From Burkholderiaceae bacterium (GTDB lineage: Bacteria > Pseudomonadota > Gammaproteobacteria > Burkholderiales > Burkholderiaceae_C), in assembly GCA_023260355.1 (NCBI GenBank), contig JALQVJ010000020.1:1-15253 (forward strand): a DNA stretch of 15,253 bases. The letters run 5' to 3'. A model generated the notes under the pieces. It was not told where the DNA came from and did no database searches. It saw only the letters and a list, made by a program, of their open reading frames with translations. Positions 8,465-15,140 of the stretch are shown here, piece after piece (the stretch's first letter is position 1; every line of letters begins with the position of its first letter). The position numbers were made by a program, and so were the translations under genes.

Positions 8465-9232
8465 CTATGAAGCGCCTTGCGAAGATCCCGCAATGGCGTC
8501 GAACAGGCCGCGCAAAATGCCGCTCGACATGGGCGCCGCCACTTCACTCAAAAACTGATCAAACGCCACAGGTGCTTGTGCGTCGGCGCGGTCTGAAATG
8601 GTCCTGATCACCGCAAACGGTGTGCCATGTTCCCAGCAGACTTGGGCGACTGCGGCGCCCTCCATTTCAACGGCCAGGGCATCTGGGAAAGCGGCCAGCA
8701 ATGTCTGCGCGTGTCCGGGTTGATGGATGAATTGATCGCCTGAAATAATCAACCCCTCGTGCAGTTCACTTTGCGAAAAATGCGGGTGTGACGCCTGCGC
8801 TTGCCAGCGGCGGATGGCTTGGCCTGCTGCGATGCGCACCGCGCCGGTGAGCGCGCTGTCGGTGGGAATCCGTTGCATGCCCAGCAGCGGAATTTCGTGC
8901 GGTGGGAACAACGGTGCGGCACTCAAGTCGTGCTGCAGCAACTCACTTGCGAGCACCACGTCACCCACTGCAATGTCGCGCCCCAAGCCGCCTGCCACGC
9001 CCACAAAAACGATGGCGTCGACCTCGAAGTGTTGAATCAGTGTGGTGGTGGTGGAGGCCGCTGCGACCTTGCCAATGCGGGCGGTGGTGGCCACGACTGT
9101 CGTCTCGCCGATCCTGCCGCAGTGGTAATGCCGCCGAGCCTTTTCAACAGTGGTGGCGCGATCAAGTTGGTCGCACAAATCGCCGAGCTCTTGGGGCAGG
9201 GCCGAGAGAACGCCCAGACGTGAAATCTTCAT
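8465..9232 (-). CDS. mtnN: 5'-methylthioadenosine/S-adenosylhomocysteine nucleosidase
   Basis: MTAN cleaves the glycosidic bond of methylthioadenosine and S-adenosylhomocysteine. This releases adenine and recycles by-products of polyamine synthesis and methylation, and it feeds the activated methyl cycle. The 255 residues have the purine-phosphorylase-like fold. Key residues are Glu15 in LSALPQE (Glu12 in E. coli), the ribose-contacting E189-M190-E191 stretch of VEMEGAA (Glu174), and the catalytic D214 in ISDRAD (Asp197). FVGVAGGLG at 76-84 is also typical. An insertion with several Pro residues (about 105-125) and a longer middle make it larger than the 232-residue E. coli enzyme. The ATG at 9232 lies 27 bases after the mogA stop, so it is probably co-transcribed as the last gene of darP-mogA-mtnN. 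The cofactor link with mogA is not obvious. Confidence 0.9.
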   Translation of the reverse strand: MKISRLGVLSALPQELGDLCDQLDRATTVEKARRHYHCGRIGETTVVATTARIGKVAAASTTTTLIQHFEVDAIVFVGVAGGLGRDIAVGDVVLASELLQHDLSAAPLFPPHEIPLLGMQRIPTDSALTGAVRIAAGQAIRRWQAQASHPHFSQSELHEGLIISGDQFIHQPGHAQTLLAAFPDALAVEMEGAAVAQVCWEHGTPFAVIRTISDRADAQAPVAFDQFLSEVAAPMSSGILRGLFDAIAGSSQGAS

Positions 9233-9259
9233 GTCGCTGCGGCGTGGCCCGTTCCAAGC

Positions 9260-9865
9260 TCAGGCTTGTGGCGCGGGTCGGATGGCCGATTTGGGTCGAA
9301 ATGCTTTGCAAACTGCATCGTTGGTCACCATGTATGGGCCGCCAATCAAATCGACGCAGTATGGAATCGCAGCAAAAATACCATTCACCAAAACGCCGCC
9401 ATCCGCATCGCGCAGGCCCTCAAGGGTCTCTTGGATGCTTTTGGGCTGGCCAGGCAAGTTGACGATCAGGCACTGGCCGCGGATCACTGCAACCTGGCGC
9501 GACAAGATGGCAGTTGGCACGAATTTCAGGCTGATTTGCCTCATTTGCTCACCAAAGCCTGGCATCTCCTTGTCGGCAACCGCCAGGGTTGCTTCAGGGG
9601 TCACGTCGCGGGGACTGGGTCCAGTGCCGCCCGTGGTGAACACCACATCGCAACCTTGATTGACGCAGTCGATCAAGGTTTGGCTGATCACAGCTTGCTC
9701 GTCGGGGATGAGGTGAGGTTGGAATGCGATGGGATTTTGGAGCGCGCTTTGCAGCCACGACTCAAGCGCGGGCAGACCCTTGTCCTCATACGTGCCATTC
9801 GAGGCGCGGTCACTGATCGACACAATGCCGATGCGAATCAAGTCCATGCTCATCTCTGTGTTCAT
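9260..9865 (-). CDS. mog: Molybdopterin adenylyltransferase MogA
   Basis: MogA adenylylates molybdopterin, activating it for molybdate insertion by MoeA during molybdenum cofactor synthesis. The 201 residues match the usual 195-200. RIGIVSISDRAS at 11-22 and the binding motif T78-G-G-T-G-P-S-P-R-D-V-T-P-E-A at 78-92 are diagnostic, and the C-terminal NLPGQPKS and IFAAIPYCVDLIGGPY stretches fit. The start is uncertain. ATG 9865 overlaps the darP stop as ATGA with GAGGA immediately before it. ATG 9853 and ATG 9847 (MDLIRIG) are also possible, and the last is nearest to the conserved domain with a GAG 6 bases upstream. No other molybdopterin genes are in the window. Confidence 0.93.
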   Translation of the reverse strand: MNTEMSMDLIRIGIVSISDRASNGTYEDKGLPALESWLQSALQNPIAFQPHLIPDEQAVISQTLIDCVNQGCDVVFTTGGTGPSPRDVTPEATLAVADKEMPGFGEQMRQISLKFVPTAILSRQVAVIRGQCLIVNLPGQPKSIQETLEGLRDADGGVLVNGIFAAIPYCVDLIGGPYMVTNDAVCKAFRPKSAIRPAPQA

Positions 9866-10506
9866 TCCTCGTCGTCTTCGTCTTCTGCAGTTGCCGCAGC
9901 CTTTTGCTGAGCCTGCAAGGTCAATTTGACCAGCTGAAAGATTTCACGATACGCCCGCCCGTGTCTGGGTGTCTCGCCTGCTTTCGTGGGCTTGGCGTCT
10001 TTGCGGGCCTGGCGTATCAGGCTGCGCAATGCCTGCGCATCGGTCTCGCGGTGGTTCGCTAGCCACTGTGTGACGGCTTCGTCGCTGTCGATGAGCCGGT
10101 CGCGCCAATCCTCAGCCTCGTGCAGCGCTTGCGCTTGCTCCGCAGTCCCTTGGTGTTGGGCGAGCAGGGCGGCTTGCACCGCTTGGAGCGTGTCCTCGTC
10201 GAGCTTGCGCATGAGCTTGCCGATGTATTGCATTTGTCGACGGCGAGCGCCGTGCGAGTCAATTTTCTTGGCGTCGTTCAGCGCGACGATGAGGGCCTCT
10301 GGGAGGTTGAGCTGCGCACGCGCGTTGGCGCCCAAGCCCAACAGGTCTTCACCCAGTTGCTGCTTGGCATCGCTGTCGCGCTTTGCATCGTTGCGCGAGT
10401 AGTCTTGGTCGCCTTTGAGCTCGCGCTTGAGCTCCAGATCTAGCTCGCTGCCAGCGGCTACGAAATGTCCGCGAACCCAATAGCCTTGTCGTTGTTTTCT
10501 TGCCAT
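9862..10506 (-). CDS. darP: Ribosome biogenesis factor DarP (YjgA, DUF615 family)
   Basis: This 214-residue, highly charged, mostly helical protein belongs to the YjgA/DUF615 family. In E. coli the protein (183 residues, renamed DarP) binds late 50S ribosomal precursors and helps large-subunit assembly. Typical features are an early KRE-type charged segment, RRRQMQYIGKLMRKLD at about 86-101, the EDWRDRLI stretch, and a C-terminal FQLV helix. The N-terminal MARKQRQGYWVRGHF differs from the enteric form. The last residues EDEDDEE form an acidic tail. The ATG at 10506 is the first start in frame. Its promoter must lie in the short divergent gap with pmbA; a GACAAT at 10519-10514 (leftward) would give an almost leaderless mRNA. 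Its stop overlaps the mogA start. Confidence 0.88.
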   Translation of the reverse strand: MARKQRQGYWVRGHFVAAGSELDLELKRELKGDQDYSRNDAKRDSDAKQQLGEDLLGLGANARAQLNLPEALIVALNDAKKIDSHGARRRQMQYIGKLMRKLDEDTLQAVQAALLAQHQGTAEQAQALHEAEDWRDRLIDSDEAVTQWLANHRETDAQALRSLIRQARKDAKPTKAGETPRHGRAYREIFQLVKLTLQAQQKAAATAEDEDDEE

Positions 10507-10567
10507 GGAGCGAATTGTCCCATGAGAGTTGCGGTTTGCGCGCCAGCGATATGATGAGCGCCATCAT
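10507..10567. promoter_or_regulatory. Divergent darP/pmbA control region with palindrome over pmbA start codons
   Basis: Only about 45-60 bases separate the two divergent starts. Rightward there is a near-consensus -10, TATGAT, at 10550-10555. The best -35 candidate, TTGCGG at 10529-10534, leaves a short 15-base spacer. Leftward, GACAAT at 10519-10514 is a possible -10. A perfect inverted repeat, ATGATG (10551-10556), AGCGC, CATCAT (10562-10567), covers all three candidate pmbA start codons. Confidence 0.4.
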
Positions 10568-11981
10568 GAGCAAGCGCAAATCCACTTCACAACGATCGTC
10601 AACCGCCGAAACGAGCGGGTTCCAATTCACGCCGGAGCAGTTGCAAGACGCGGTCGATGCGGCGCTTGAGGCTGCCAAGCGCTTGGGGGCTACGGACGCC
10701 GTTGCCGAGGCATCCGAGGGCAATGGTTTGAGCGTTTCAGTGCGCAATCAAGCGTTGGAAAACGTCGAGCGCAACCGCGACAAGTCACTCGGGGTCACGG
10801 TGTACTTGGGTCACCGCCGCGGGCATGCGTCGACCTCTGACTTTTCGCTCACTGCCATCACTGAGACAGTGCAAGCGGCATTGGATATCGCCAAGTTCAC
10901 TGCCGAGGACCCACTGGCTGGGCTACCGGACGCCGAAGATGTGGTGACGGATATCCAGGATTTGGATCTGTTCCATCCCTGGACCATTGATGCCCAGGGT
11001 GCCGCTGATTTGGCCATGGCCTGCGAGGCGGCGGCGTTGCAAACGAGCGCCATGATCACCAACAGCGAGGGCGCTGGTGTGTCAGCCCAGCATTCGCATT
11101 TCTTCGCGGCCCACATGCGAGAAGGCAGGACGCATGGCGCGGGCGTGTTTCGCGGCGGCTATGCCTCTACGCGGCACAGCTTGTCAGTCGCGCCGATTGC
11201 GGGCAAGGGTGAGGCGATGCAGCGCGACCATTGGTACACATCGATGCGTGATGCCCGCGAGATGGCCACGCCCGAGGCGGTGGGTCGCTACGCAGCAGAA
11301 CGCGCATTGGCCAGGTTGAACGGGCGCCGCTTGAAGACCATGAGCTGCCCAGTGCTGTTTGAAGCACCACTGGCCAGCGGCCTGTTGGGCGCTTTTGTTC
11401 AGGGTGTGAGTGGCGGCGCGCTGTATCGCAACGCCAGTTTTTTGCAAGACAGTCTCGGCAAACAGGTGTTCGCCAAGCACGTTGATATCGACGAAGACCC
11501 ATTTGTGCTGAAGGGCAAGGGCAGCTCACCGTTTGACGATGAGGGTGTGCGCGTGCAAGCGCGTCGCGTGTTGGACGCTGGGCGGGTCAAAGGGTATTTC
11601 TTGAGCAGCTACTCCGCTCGCAAGCTGGGCATGAAGACCACCGGCCATTCAGGCGGTTCGCACAACTTGGTGATGTCCAGTCGTTTGACGAAAGATACTG
11701 ACAAGCTGCCAGAAATGCTGAAGAAGCTCCACCGCGGCTTCTTTGTGACCGAGTTGATGGGGCACGGGGTGAATGGTGTCACCGGTGACTACAGTCGCGG
11801 CGCTTCCGGTTATTGGGTTGAAAACGGGGAGATCGCCTACCCCGTTGAAGAGGTGACGATTGCCGGCAACTTGAAAACGATGTTCAAAAACATCGATGCC
11901 ATTGGCGCCGATGCCTACAACCTCGGCGCGAAGACCTGTGGATCGGTCTTGATCTCTGCGATGAAGGTCGCGGGCGCTTAA
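10566..11981 (+). CDS. pmbA: Metalloprotease-complex subunit PmbA/TldE
   Basis: PmbA (TldE) pairs with TldD to form a cytoplasmic protease. In E. coli this complex trims the microcin B17 leader peptide and degrades unfolded substrates such as CcdA. The zinc site lies in TldD, not in this subunit, and no HExxxH is seen here. The 471 residues compare with 450 in E. coli. Typical stretches are GLSVSVRNQALENVERNRDK near the N-terminus, the GHRRGHAST turn, FVQGVSGGALYR, and the late HSGGSHNLV and GHGVNGVTGDYSRGASGYW motifs. tldD is not in the window. I chose ATG 10566 (MSKRKSTS); ATG 10551 or 10554 would add up to five residues, and no start has a clear ribosome binding site. It is divergent from darP. 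Confidence 0.92.
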   Translation: MSKRKSTSQRSSTAETSGFQFTPEQLQDAVDAALEAAKRLGATDAVAEASEGNGLSVSVRNQALENVERNRDKSLGVTVYLGHRRGHASTSDFSLTAITETVQAALDIAKFTAEDPLAGLPDAEDVVTDIQDLDLFHPWTIDAQGAADLAMACEAAALQTSAMITNSEGAGVSAQHSHFFAAHMREGRTHGAGVFRGGYASTRHSLSVAPIAGKGEAMQRDHWYTSMRDAREMATPEAVGRYAAERALARLNGRRLKTMSCPVLFEAPLASGLLGAFVQGVSGGALYRNASFLQDSLGKQVFAKHVDIDEDPFVLKGKGSSPFDDEGVRVQARRVLDAGRVKGYFLSSYSARKLGMKTTGHSGGSHNLVMSSRLTKDTDKLPEMLKKLHRGFFVTELMGHGVNGVTGDYSRGASGYWVENGEIAYPVEEVTIAGNLKTMFKNIDAIGADAYNLGAKTCGSVLISAMKVAGA

Positions 11982-12105
11982 CAGGCCGGCTGGTACAACC
12001 TCAGTCGCCCAGGCCTTCGGACGCCCAATTTTGTTGGTGGTCTTTGGGCAGTGCCGGGCACGGGATGGATCGTGCGCCGCCAGTGTTTGTGTGGCGCTCT
12101 ATGCT

Positions 12106-12133
12106 GGCATCGCCGCATACATCGGGCGATGCC
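12106..12133. repeat. 9-bp perfect inverted repeat downstream of yqeY
   Basis: GGCATCGCC (12106-12114) and GGCGATGCC (12125-12133) form a perfect 9-bp GC-rich stem with a 10-base loop. It begins 6 bases after the yqeY stop in the gap between convergent pmbA and yqeY. No T-run follows on either strand. It may stabilise or end the yqeY mRNA, possibly from either direction. The rest of the gap (11982-12105) shows no gene that I can support. Confidence 0.55.
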
Positions 12134-12139
12134 GTGGAC

Positions 12140-12586
12140 TCAAGGCTGTAAAGCCGCCTTGACTGCTTTTGAGACCTCGCCCATGTCGGCTTTGCCGGCC
12201 AAACGCGTTTTGACGACGCCCATGACCTTGCCCATGTCTGCGGGACCGGTTGCGCCAACTTCCGACACAATCGCGCGCACTTGGGCCTGCACCTCTTCCG
12301 CGCTCATGCGCTCTGGCATGTAAGTCTCGAGCACGCTGATTTCGGACTGCTCTTGATCAGCCAAGTCTTGGCGTTGGGCTTGCAGGTAAGCGGCCACGGA
12401 ATCTTTGCGCTGCTTGATGAGCTTTTCAACGATGGCCACCACCATCGCGTCGTCGAGTTCGACGCGCTCATCCACTTCCTTTTGTTTGCAGGCGGCCAGC
12501 AACATGCGGATGGTGCCTAAGCGCGCGCTGTCCTTGGCGCGCATGGCATTCTTCATGTCTTCGGTGATTGTGTCTTTGAGGCTCAT
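12140..12586 (-). CDS. yqeY: GatB/YqeY domain-containing protein
   Basis: This 148-residue protein is a stand-alone YqeY domain, related to the C-terminal domain of the GatB subunit of the tRNA-dependent amidotransferase. Its own role is not firmly known; a tRNA- or translation-linked function is assumed. It starts MSLKDTITEDMKNAMRAKD, has LGTIRMLLAACKQKEVD and the helix with KLIKQRKDS, and ends with the typical MGKVMGVVKTRLAGKADMGEVSK segment. The size is normal for the family. The start lacks a purine-rich ribosome binding site. Upstream is instead a pyrimidine tract, CCTCTCCTCCCTT, on the coding strand. It lies 94 bases after rpsU on the same strand but beyond a strong terminator. dnaG and rpoD, which commonly follow rpsU(-yqeY) in proteobacteria, are not present. 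Confidence 0.92.
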   Translation of the reverse strand: MSLKDTITEDMKNAMRAKDSARLGTIRMLLAACKQKEVDERVELDDAMVVAIVEKLIKQRKDSVAAYLQAQRQDLADQEQSEISVLETYMPERMSAEEVQAQVRAIVSEVGATGPADMGKVMGVVKTRLAGKADMGEVSKAVKAALQP

Positions 12587-12614
12587 GGCTTAGGCTTTCA
12601 AGGGAGGAGAGGCG

Positions 12615-12648
12615 TAAAAAAACCCGCGAAAGCGTCCTTTGGCGGGTT
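12615..12648 (-). terminator. Intrinsic terminator after rpsU
   Basis: Reading leftward, AACCCGC (12648-12642) and GCGGGTT (12627-12621) form a 7-bp stem. A C-C mismatch and an inner AAAG/CTTT extend it around a GACG loop. The stem runs straight into a run of seven Ts (12622-12616). This is a strong rho-independent terminator for rpsU, placed before yqeY. Confidence 0.88.
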
Positions 12649-12658
12649 CGGATGGCAG

Positions 12659-12673
12659 GAGGGGACTCCCCTC
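12659..12673 (-). repeat. GC-rich hairpin in the rpsU 3' untranslated region
   Basis: Leftward GAGGGG-AGT-CCCCTC forms a perfect 6-bp stem 7 bases after the rpsU stop, just ahead of the terminator hairpin. The two stems in tandem form a structured rpsU 3' end. It could protect the short rpsU mRNA from exonucleases. Confidence 0.5.
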
Positions 12674-12680
12674 GGCGCCA

Positions 12681-12893
12681 TCAATACATGCGCTTGGGCA
12701 ATTGCATGGAGCGCACGCGCTTCACGTGGCGCTTCACAGCAGCGGCTTTTTTGCGCTTGCGCTCAGCGGTGGGCTTTTCGTAGAACTCACGAGCACGCAA
12801 GTCGGTGAGGAGACCCAGTTTCTCGATGTTGCGCTTGAAACGGCGCAATGCAACTTCGTAGGGCTCGTTGTCTTTTACACGGATGGTCGTCAT
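12681..12893 (-). CDS. rpsU: 30S ribosomal protein S21
   Basis: S21 is a small, basic, late-assembling protein of the 30S subunit near the 16S 3' end, where it helps mRNA engagement. The 70 residues match the usual length. [21 protein letters not shown] at the start and the Lys/Arg-rich C-terminal half ([18 protein letters not shown]) are typical. The start is fixed by conservation; the nearest ribosome binding site, GAGGA, is a rather distant 13 bases upstream. It has its own promoter directly behind cobA and ends in a tandem hairpin/terminator, so it is probably made mostly as a single-gene mRNA. Confidence 0.97.
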   Translation of the reverse strand: MTTIRVKDNEPYEVALRRFKRNIEKLGLLTDLRAREFYEKPTAERKRKKAAAVKRHVKRVRSMQLPKRMY

Positions 12894-12968
12894 GACTGAA
12901 AGGTTGTCCTCAATGATGTGCGGTGAGTTGGATCAGAACAAAACCGCTGATTGCTAGCAAAGCCGCAG

Positions 12969-12997
12969 ATTATAGCCCGATAGTGCACAGTGCCGAA
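12969..12997 (-). promoter_or_regulatory. rpsU promoter
   Basis: Leftward, a perfect TATAAT (12974-12969) lies 17 bases from a weak -35 TTCGGC (12997-12992). Transcription would start near 12962, giving a leader of about 68 bases. The promoter begins about 8 bases past the cobA stop, so rpsU need not depend on cobA transcription. Confidence 0.65.
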
Positions 12998-13004
12998 TTT
13001 TCGT

Positions 13005-13787
13005 TCATGCGGCTTGGGCGAGTGCTGGGTTGAGTGCCTGCAATCCGCGTGTCACATCACCGATCACCCACACCGCGGGGCTACCCAGTCCTTCGGCTGC
13101 GGCGAGGTGCGCCACTTGGGACAAACTGCAGGCAGCGTGGCGTTGCTCGGGCAAAGTGGCATGTTGCACGATGGCAACAGCAGTGTCTGCAGGCATGCTG
13201 TTGAGCAACTGTTGCGTGATCTGCTCCAGCTGAGTCATCGCCATATAGACCACGAGTGTGATCCGCTGGGTGTGGGCCATGTGTCCGAGGGATGCCCAGT
13301 CTGGTCCATCTGAACCCGGCTGGCTGTGTCCCGTGATGAACAGCACGCCTTGGGCGAGCCCGCGGTGCGTGAGCGGGGTGCTTAGGGCGCTCATGGCGGC
13401 CACCCCCGCTGTGATCCCAGACACCACGTCGCAGGTGATGCCCTGCTCTCGCAGGGTGTCGATTTCTTCGCCGCCCCGTCCGAACATGAAGGGGTCGCCG
13501 CCTTTGAGGCGAACCACACGGAGCCCTTCTCTGGCCGATTGCACCATGCTTTTCTCGATGAACGCTTGAGGCGTGGACTGGCAACCGCCTCGCTTACCGA
13601 CGTGTACAACCCGTGCGTGTGGGGTCGCGTGTTGCAGGATAAGCGGGTTGACCAGGTCGTCTACAAAAATCACGTCGGCACCTTGAATCGCGCGCACAGC
13701 CTTGAGTGTGAGCAGCTCAGGGTCGCCCGGGCCGGCGCCGACCAGCGTGACGTGACCGAGGGTGTGTGGGAGTTGGGGGTGAAGCAT
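13005..13787 (-). CDS. cobA: Uroporphyrinogen-III C-methyltransferase (SUMT)
   Basis: SUMT methylates uroporphyrinogen III at C-2 and C-7 to give precorrin-2, on the way to siroheme (sulfite and nitrite reductases) and cobalamin. The 260 residues are the usual single-domain size, without the CysG oxidase/chelatase half. Motifs are V15-G-A-G-P-G-D-P-E-L-L-T, the GKRGG stretch at 64-68, V92-R-L-K-G-G-D-P-F-M-F-G-R-G-G-E-E, and SGITAGVAAMSALSTPLTHRG for S-adenosylmethionine binding. ATG 13787 is the only sensible start; no ribosome binding site precedes it. It is a stand-alone gene here. No sulfate-assimilation or cobalamin genes flank it, though the upstream DNA may carry a sulfur-type control site. 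Confidence 0.93.
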   Translation of the reverse strand: MLHPQLPHTLGHVTLVGAGPGDPELLTLKAVRAIQGADVIFVDDLVNPLILQHATPHARVVHVGKRGGCQSTPQAFIEKSMVQSAREGLRVVRLKGGDPFMFGRGGEEIDTLREQGITCDVVSGITAGVAAMSALSTPLTHRGLAQGVLFITGHSQPGSDGPDWASLGHMAHTQRITLVVYMAMTQLEQITQQLLNSMPADTAVAIVQHATLPEQRHAACSLSQVAHLAAAEGLGSPAVWVIGDVTRGLQALNPALAQAA

Positions 13788-13801
13788 GGGGTGATTCTGA
13801 G

Positions 13802-13841
13802 ATCGCTTTTATAACTTTAGGAAATAAGAAGCGATTTTTTT
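13802..13841 (-). promoter_or_regulatory. Putative cobA promoter/operator with inverted repeat
   Basis: Leftward, TATAAA (13813-13808) is a good -10 with no recognisable -35 at 16-18 bases, which suggests an activator. Transcription would start about 13 bases before the cobA ATG. The -10 lies in the AT-rich stretch TTATTTCCTAAAGTTATAA. This is flanked by the inverted repeat ATCGCTT (13802-13808) / AAGCGAT (13829-13835). A CysB-type sulfur activator is a guess from this AT-rich shape and the siroheme role. Read rightward, the same repeat plus six Ts looks like a terminator, but no rightward gene ends here. Confidence 0.45.
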
Positions 13842-13924
13842 AAGAGAGTCACCGCTCGATCTCGGGGCGCCATGTCTTGCCTGGGCCGCAAACCCATCGA
13901 CCCGGGACTACACTCACCATCTGT

Positions 13925-14968
13925 ATGTTGATCCTTGGCTTTGAATCTTCTTGTGACGAGACGGGTGTGGCGCTGGTGCGCGTTGGCAAGTCTGGTGTGC
14001 CCACCCTGCTGTCGCAGACCCTGCACTCTCAAATCAAACTACACCAGGCGTATGGCGGTGTTGTGCCCGAATTGGCCAGCCGTGACCACATTCGCCGGGT
14101 ATTGCCGCTGACGCGGCTGGCGTTGAAAGAGGCTGGCGTACAGCTCGCCGATGTCAACGCGGTGGCTTTCACGCGTGGTCCAGGCCTGGCTGGTGCGCTG
14201 CTGGTGGGTGCGGGCGTGGCAGCTGCCTTGGCTGCAACGCTCGGGGTGCCTGCGATGGGAGTGCACCACTTGGAGGGACATTTGCTGTCGCCGTTCCTGA
14301 GCCAAGATCCCCCTCAGTTCCCTTTTGTGGCCCTGCTCGTGTCCGGCGGGCATACGCAATTGATGCGAGTCGACGGTGTGGGGCGCTACGAGTTGTTGGG
14401 CGAGACCATCGACGACGCGGCTGGCGAGGCGTTTGACAAGTCGGCAAAGGTGTTGGGTTTGCCATACCCAGGTGGCCCCGAGTTGGCCGCTTTGGCAAAG
14501 CTTGGCGATCCTGCAGCATTTGCGTTGCCTCGCCCGCTGTTGCACCAGCCCAACTTGGATTTTTCATTCGCTGGGCTGAAGACGGCGGTCTGGACTGCAC
14601 ATCAGCGCCTTGGCGCAAGCCCCAGCGACCAGCAGCGCGCAGATTTGGCGGCGAGTACGCAAGCCGCCATTGTTGACGTGCTGAGCAAAAAAACCATGCG
14701 TGCGCTGGCGCAAACAGGTCTGCGCCGCCTCGTCGTCGCTGGGGGTGTGGGGGCCAATCAGGCTTTGCGCGCACAGCTGAACGCGCTGTGTGCCAGAGGC
14801 AATGTGAGGGTTCACTACCCTGAGTTGGCCCTTTGCACCGACAACGGCGCCATGATTGCGATGGCAGCGGCGTTGCGTTGGCAGTCGGGCTCGCACACTG
14901 CATTGATCGCTCAGACCGGGGCTTTTGACGTCAAGCCGCGCTGGCCCTTGGACGCGCTCGCCGCCTGA
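13925..14968 (+). CDS. tsaD: tRNA N6-threonylcarbamoyladenosine transferase subunit TsaD
   Basis: TsaD transfers threonylcarbamoyl from its adenylate to A37 of tRNAs reading ANN codons, working with TsaB and TsaE. The 347 residues compare with 337 in E. coli. The ASKHA-fold start is [14 protein letters not shown]. The metal-binding motif is H115-L-E-G-H119. VSGGHT at 139-144, [13 protein letters not shown] at 163-175, GGPELA, and the late LCTDNGAM complete the pattern. I placed the start at ATG 13925 by conservation. An upstream GTG-type extension (to 13877) would add 16 unconserved residues. No ribosome binding site is visible, and a TACACT at 13909-13914 suggests a very short leader. tsaD is the upstream neighbour of rpsO here and lies head to head with cobA. 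Confidence 0.96.
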   Translation: MLILGFESSCDETGVALVRVGKSGVPTLLSQTLHSQIKLHQAYGGVVPELASRDHIRRVLPLTRLALKEAGVQLADVNAVAFTRGPGLAGALLVGAGVAAALAATLGVPAMGVHHLEGHLLSPFLSQDPPQFPFVALLVSGGHTQLMRVDGVGRYELLGETIDDAAGEAFDKSAKVLGLPYPGGPELAALAKLGDPAAFALPRPLLHQPNLDFSFAGLKTAVWTAHQRLGASPSDQQRADLAASTQAAIVDVLSKKTMRALAQTGLRRLVVAGGVGANQALRAQLNALCARGNVRVHYPELALCTDNGAMIAMAAALRWQSGSHTALIAQTGAFDVKPRWPLDALAA

Positions 14969-14983
14969 ATGGATTGGGGGAGC

Positions 14984-15013
14984 TTGAAGCTTGGCTTCGG
15001 TTCCAGCTATAAT
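14984..15013 (+). promoter_or_regulatory. rpsO promoter
   Basis: TTGAAG (14984-14989) and a perfect TATAAT (15008-15013) are separated by 18 bases. Transcription should start near 15020, leaving a leader of about 120 bases before rpsO. The spacer contains a small hairpin, GAAGC-TTG-GCTTC (14986-14998), with no T-run. Confidence 0.8.
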
Positions 15014-15057
15014 CTATGGCTCGCTTGCCTGAACAATGGTGTTTGGGGGCGATCCAC

Positions 15058-15109
15058 GTGGGCAGCGGTTGCGCGGGAGACGGATCATCGTCTCGAGCGG
15101 TTCTGCCAC
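15058..15109 (+). promoter_or_regulatory. Structured rpsO leader RNA, candidate S15 autoregulatory site
   Basis: GTGGGCAG (15058-15065) pairs with CTGCCAC (15103-15109) as a 7-bp stem with one bulged G. It encloses the hairpin GAGACG-GATCAT-CGTCTC (15077-15094). The structure lies in the roughly 120-base rpsO leader and ends 31 bases before the ATG. S15 controls its own mRNA by binding leader structures in several bacterial lineages; that this is such a site is inference. Confidence 0.5.
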
Positions 15110-15140
15110 CCTCGCCAGTGATTTCATAGGAAATTTAGAC

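Noticed and set aside
12001..12270. Leftward frame of 89 codons running from inside yqeY into the gap before pmbA
   Set aside because: Its only start lies inside yqeY in another frame. The intergenic part has no start, no ribosome binding site and no family resemblance. It might be a decayed remnant, but nothing supports that.
12600..12612. Rightward Shine-Dalgarno-like AGGGAGGAGAGG
   Set aside because: No rightward gene follows; the frame beyond it is the antisense of rpsU. It is the complement of a pyrimidine tract ahead of yqeY.
13802..13841. Rightward intrinsic terminator (ATCGCTT/AAGCGAT followed by six Ts)
   Set aside because: No rightward gene ends upstream of it; cobA is leftward. 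A role in the cobA promoter/operator explains it better.
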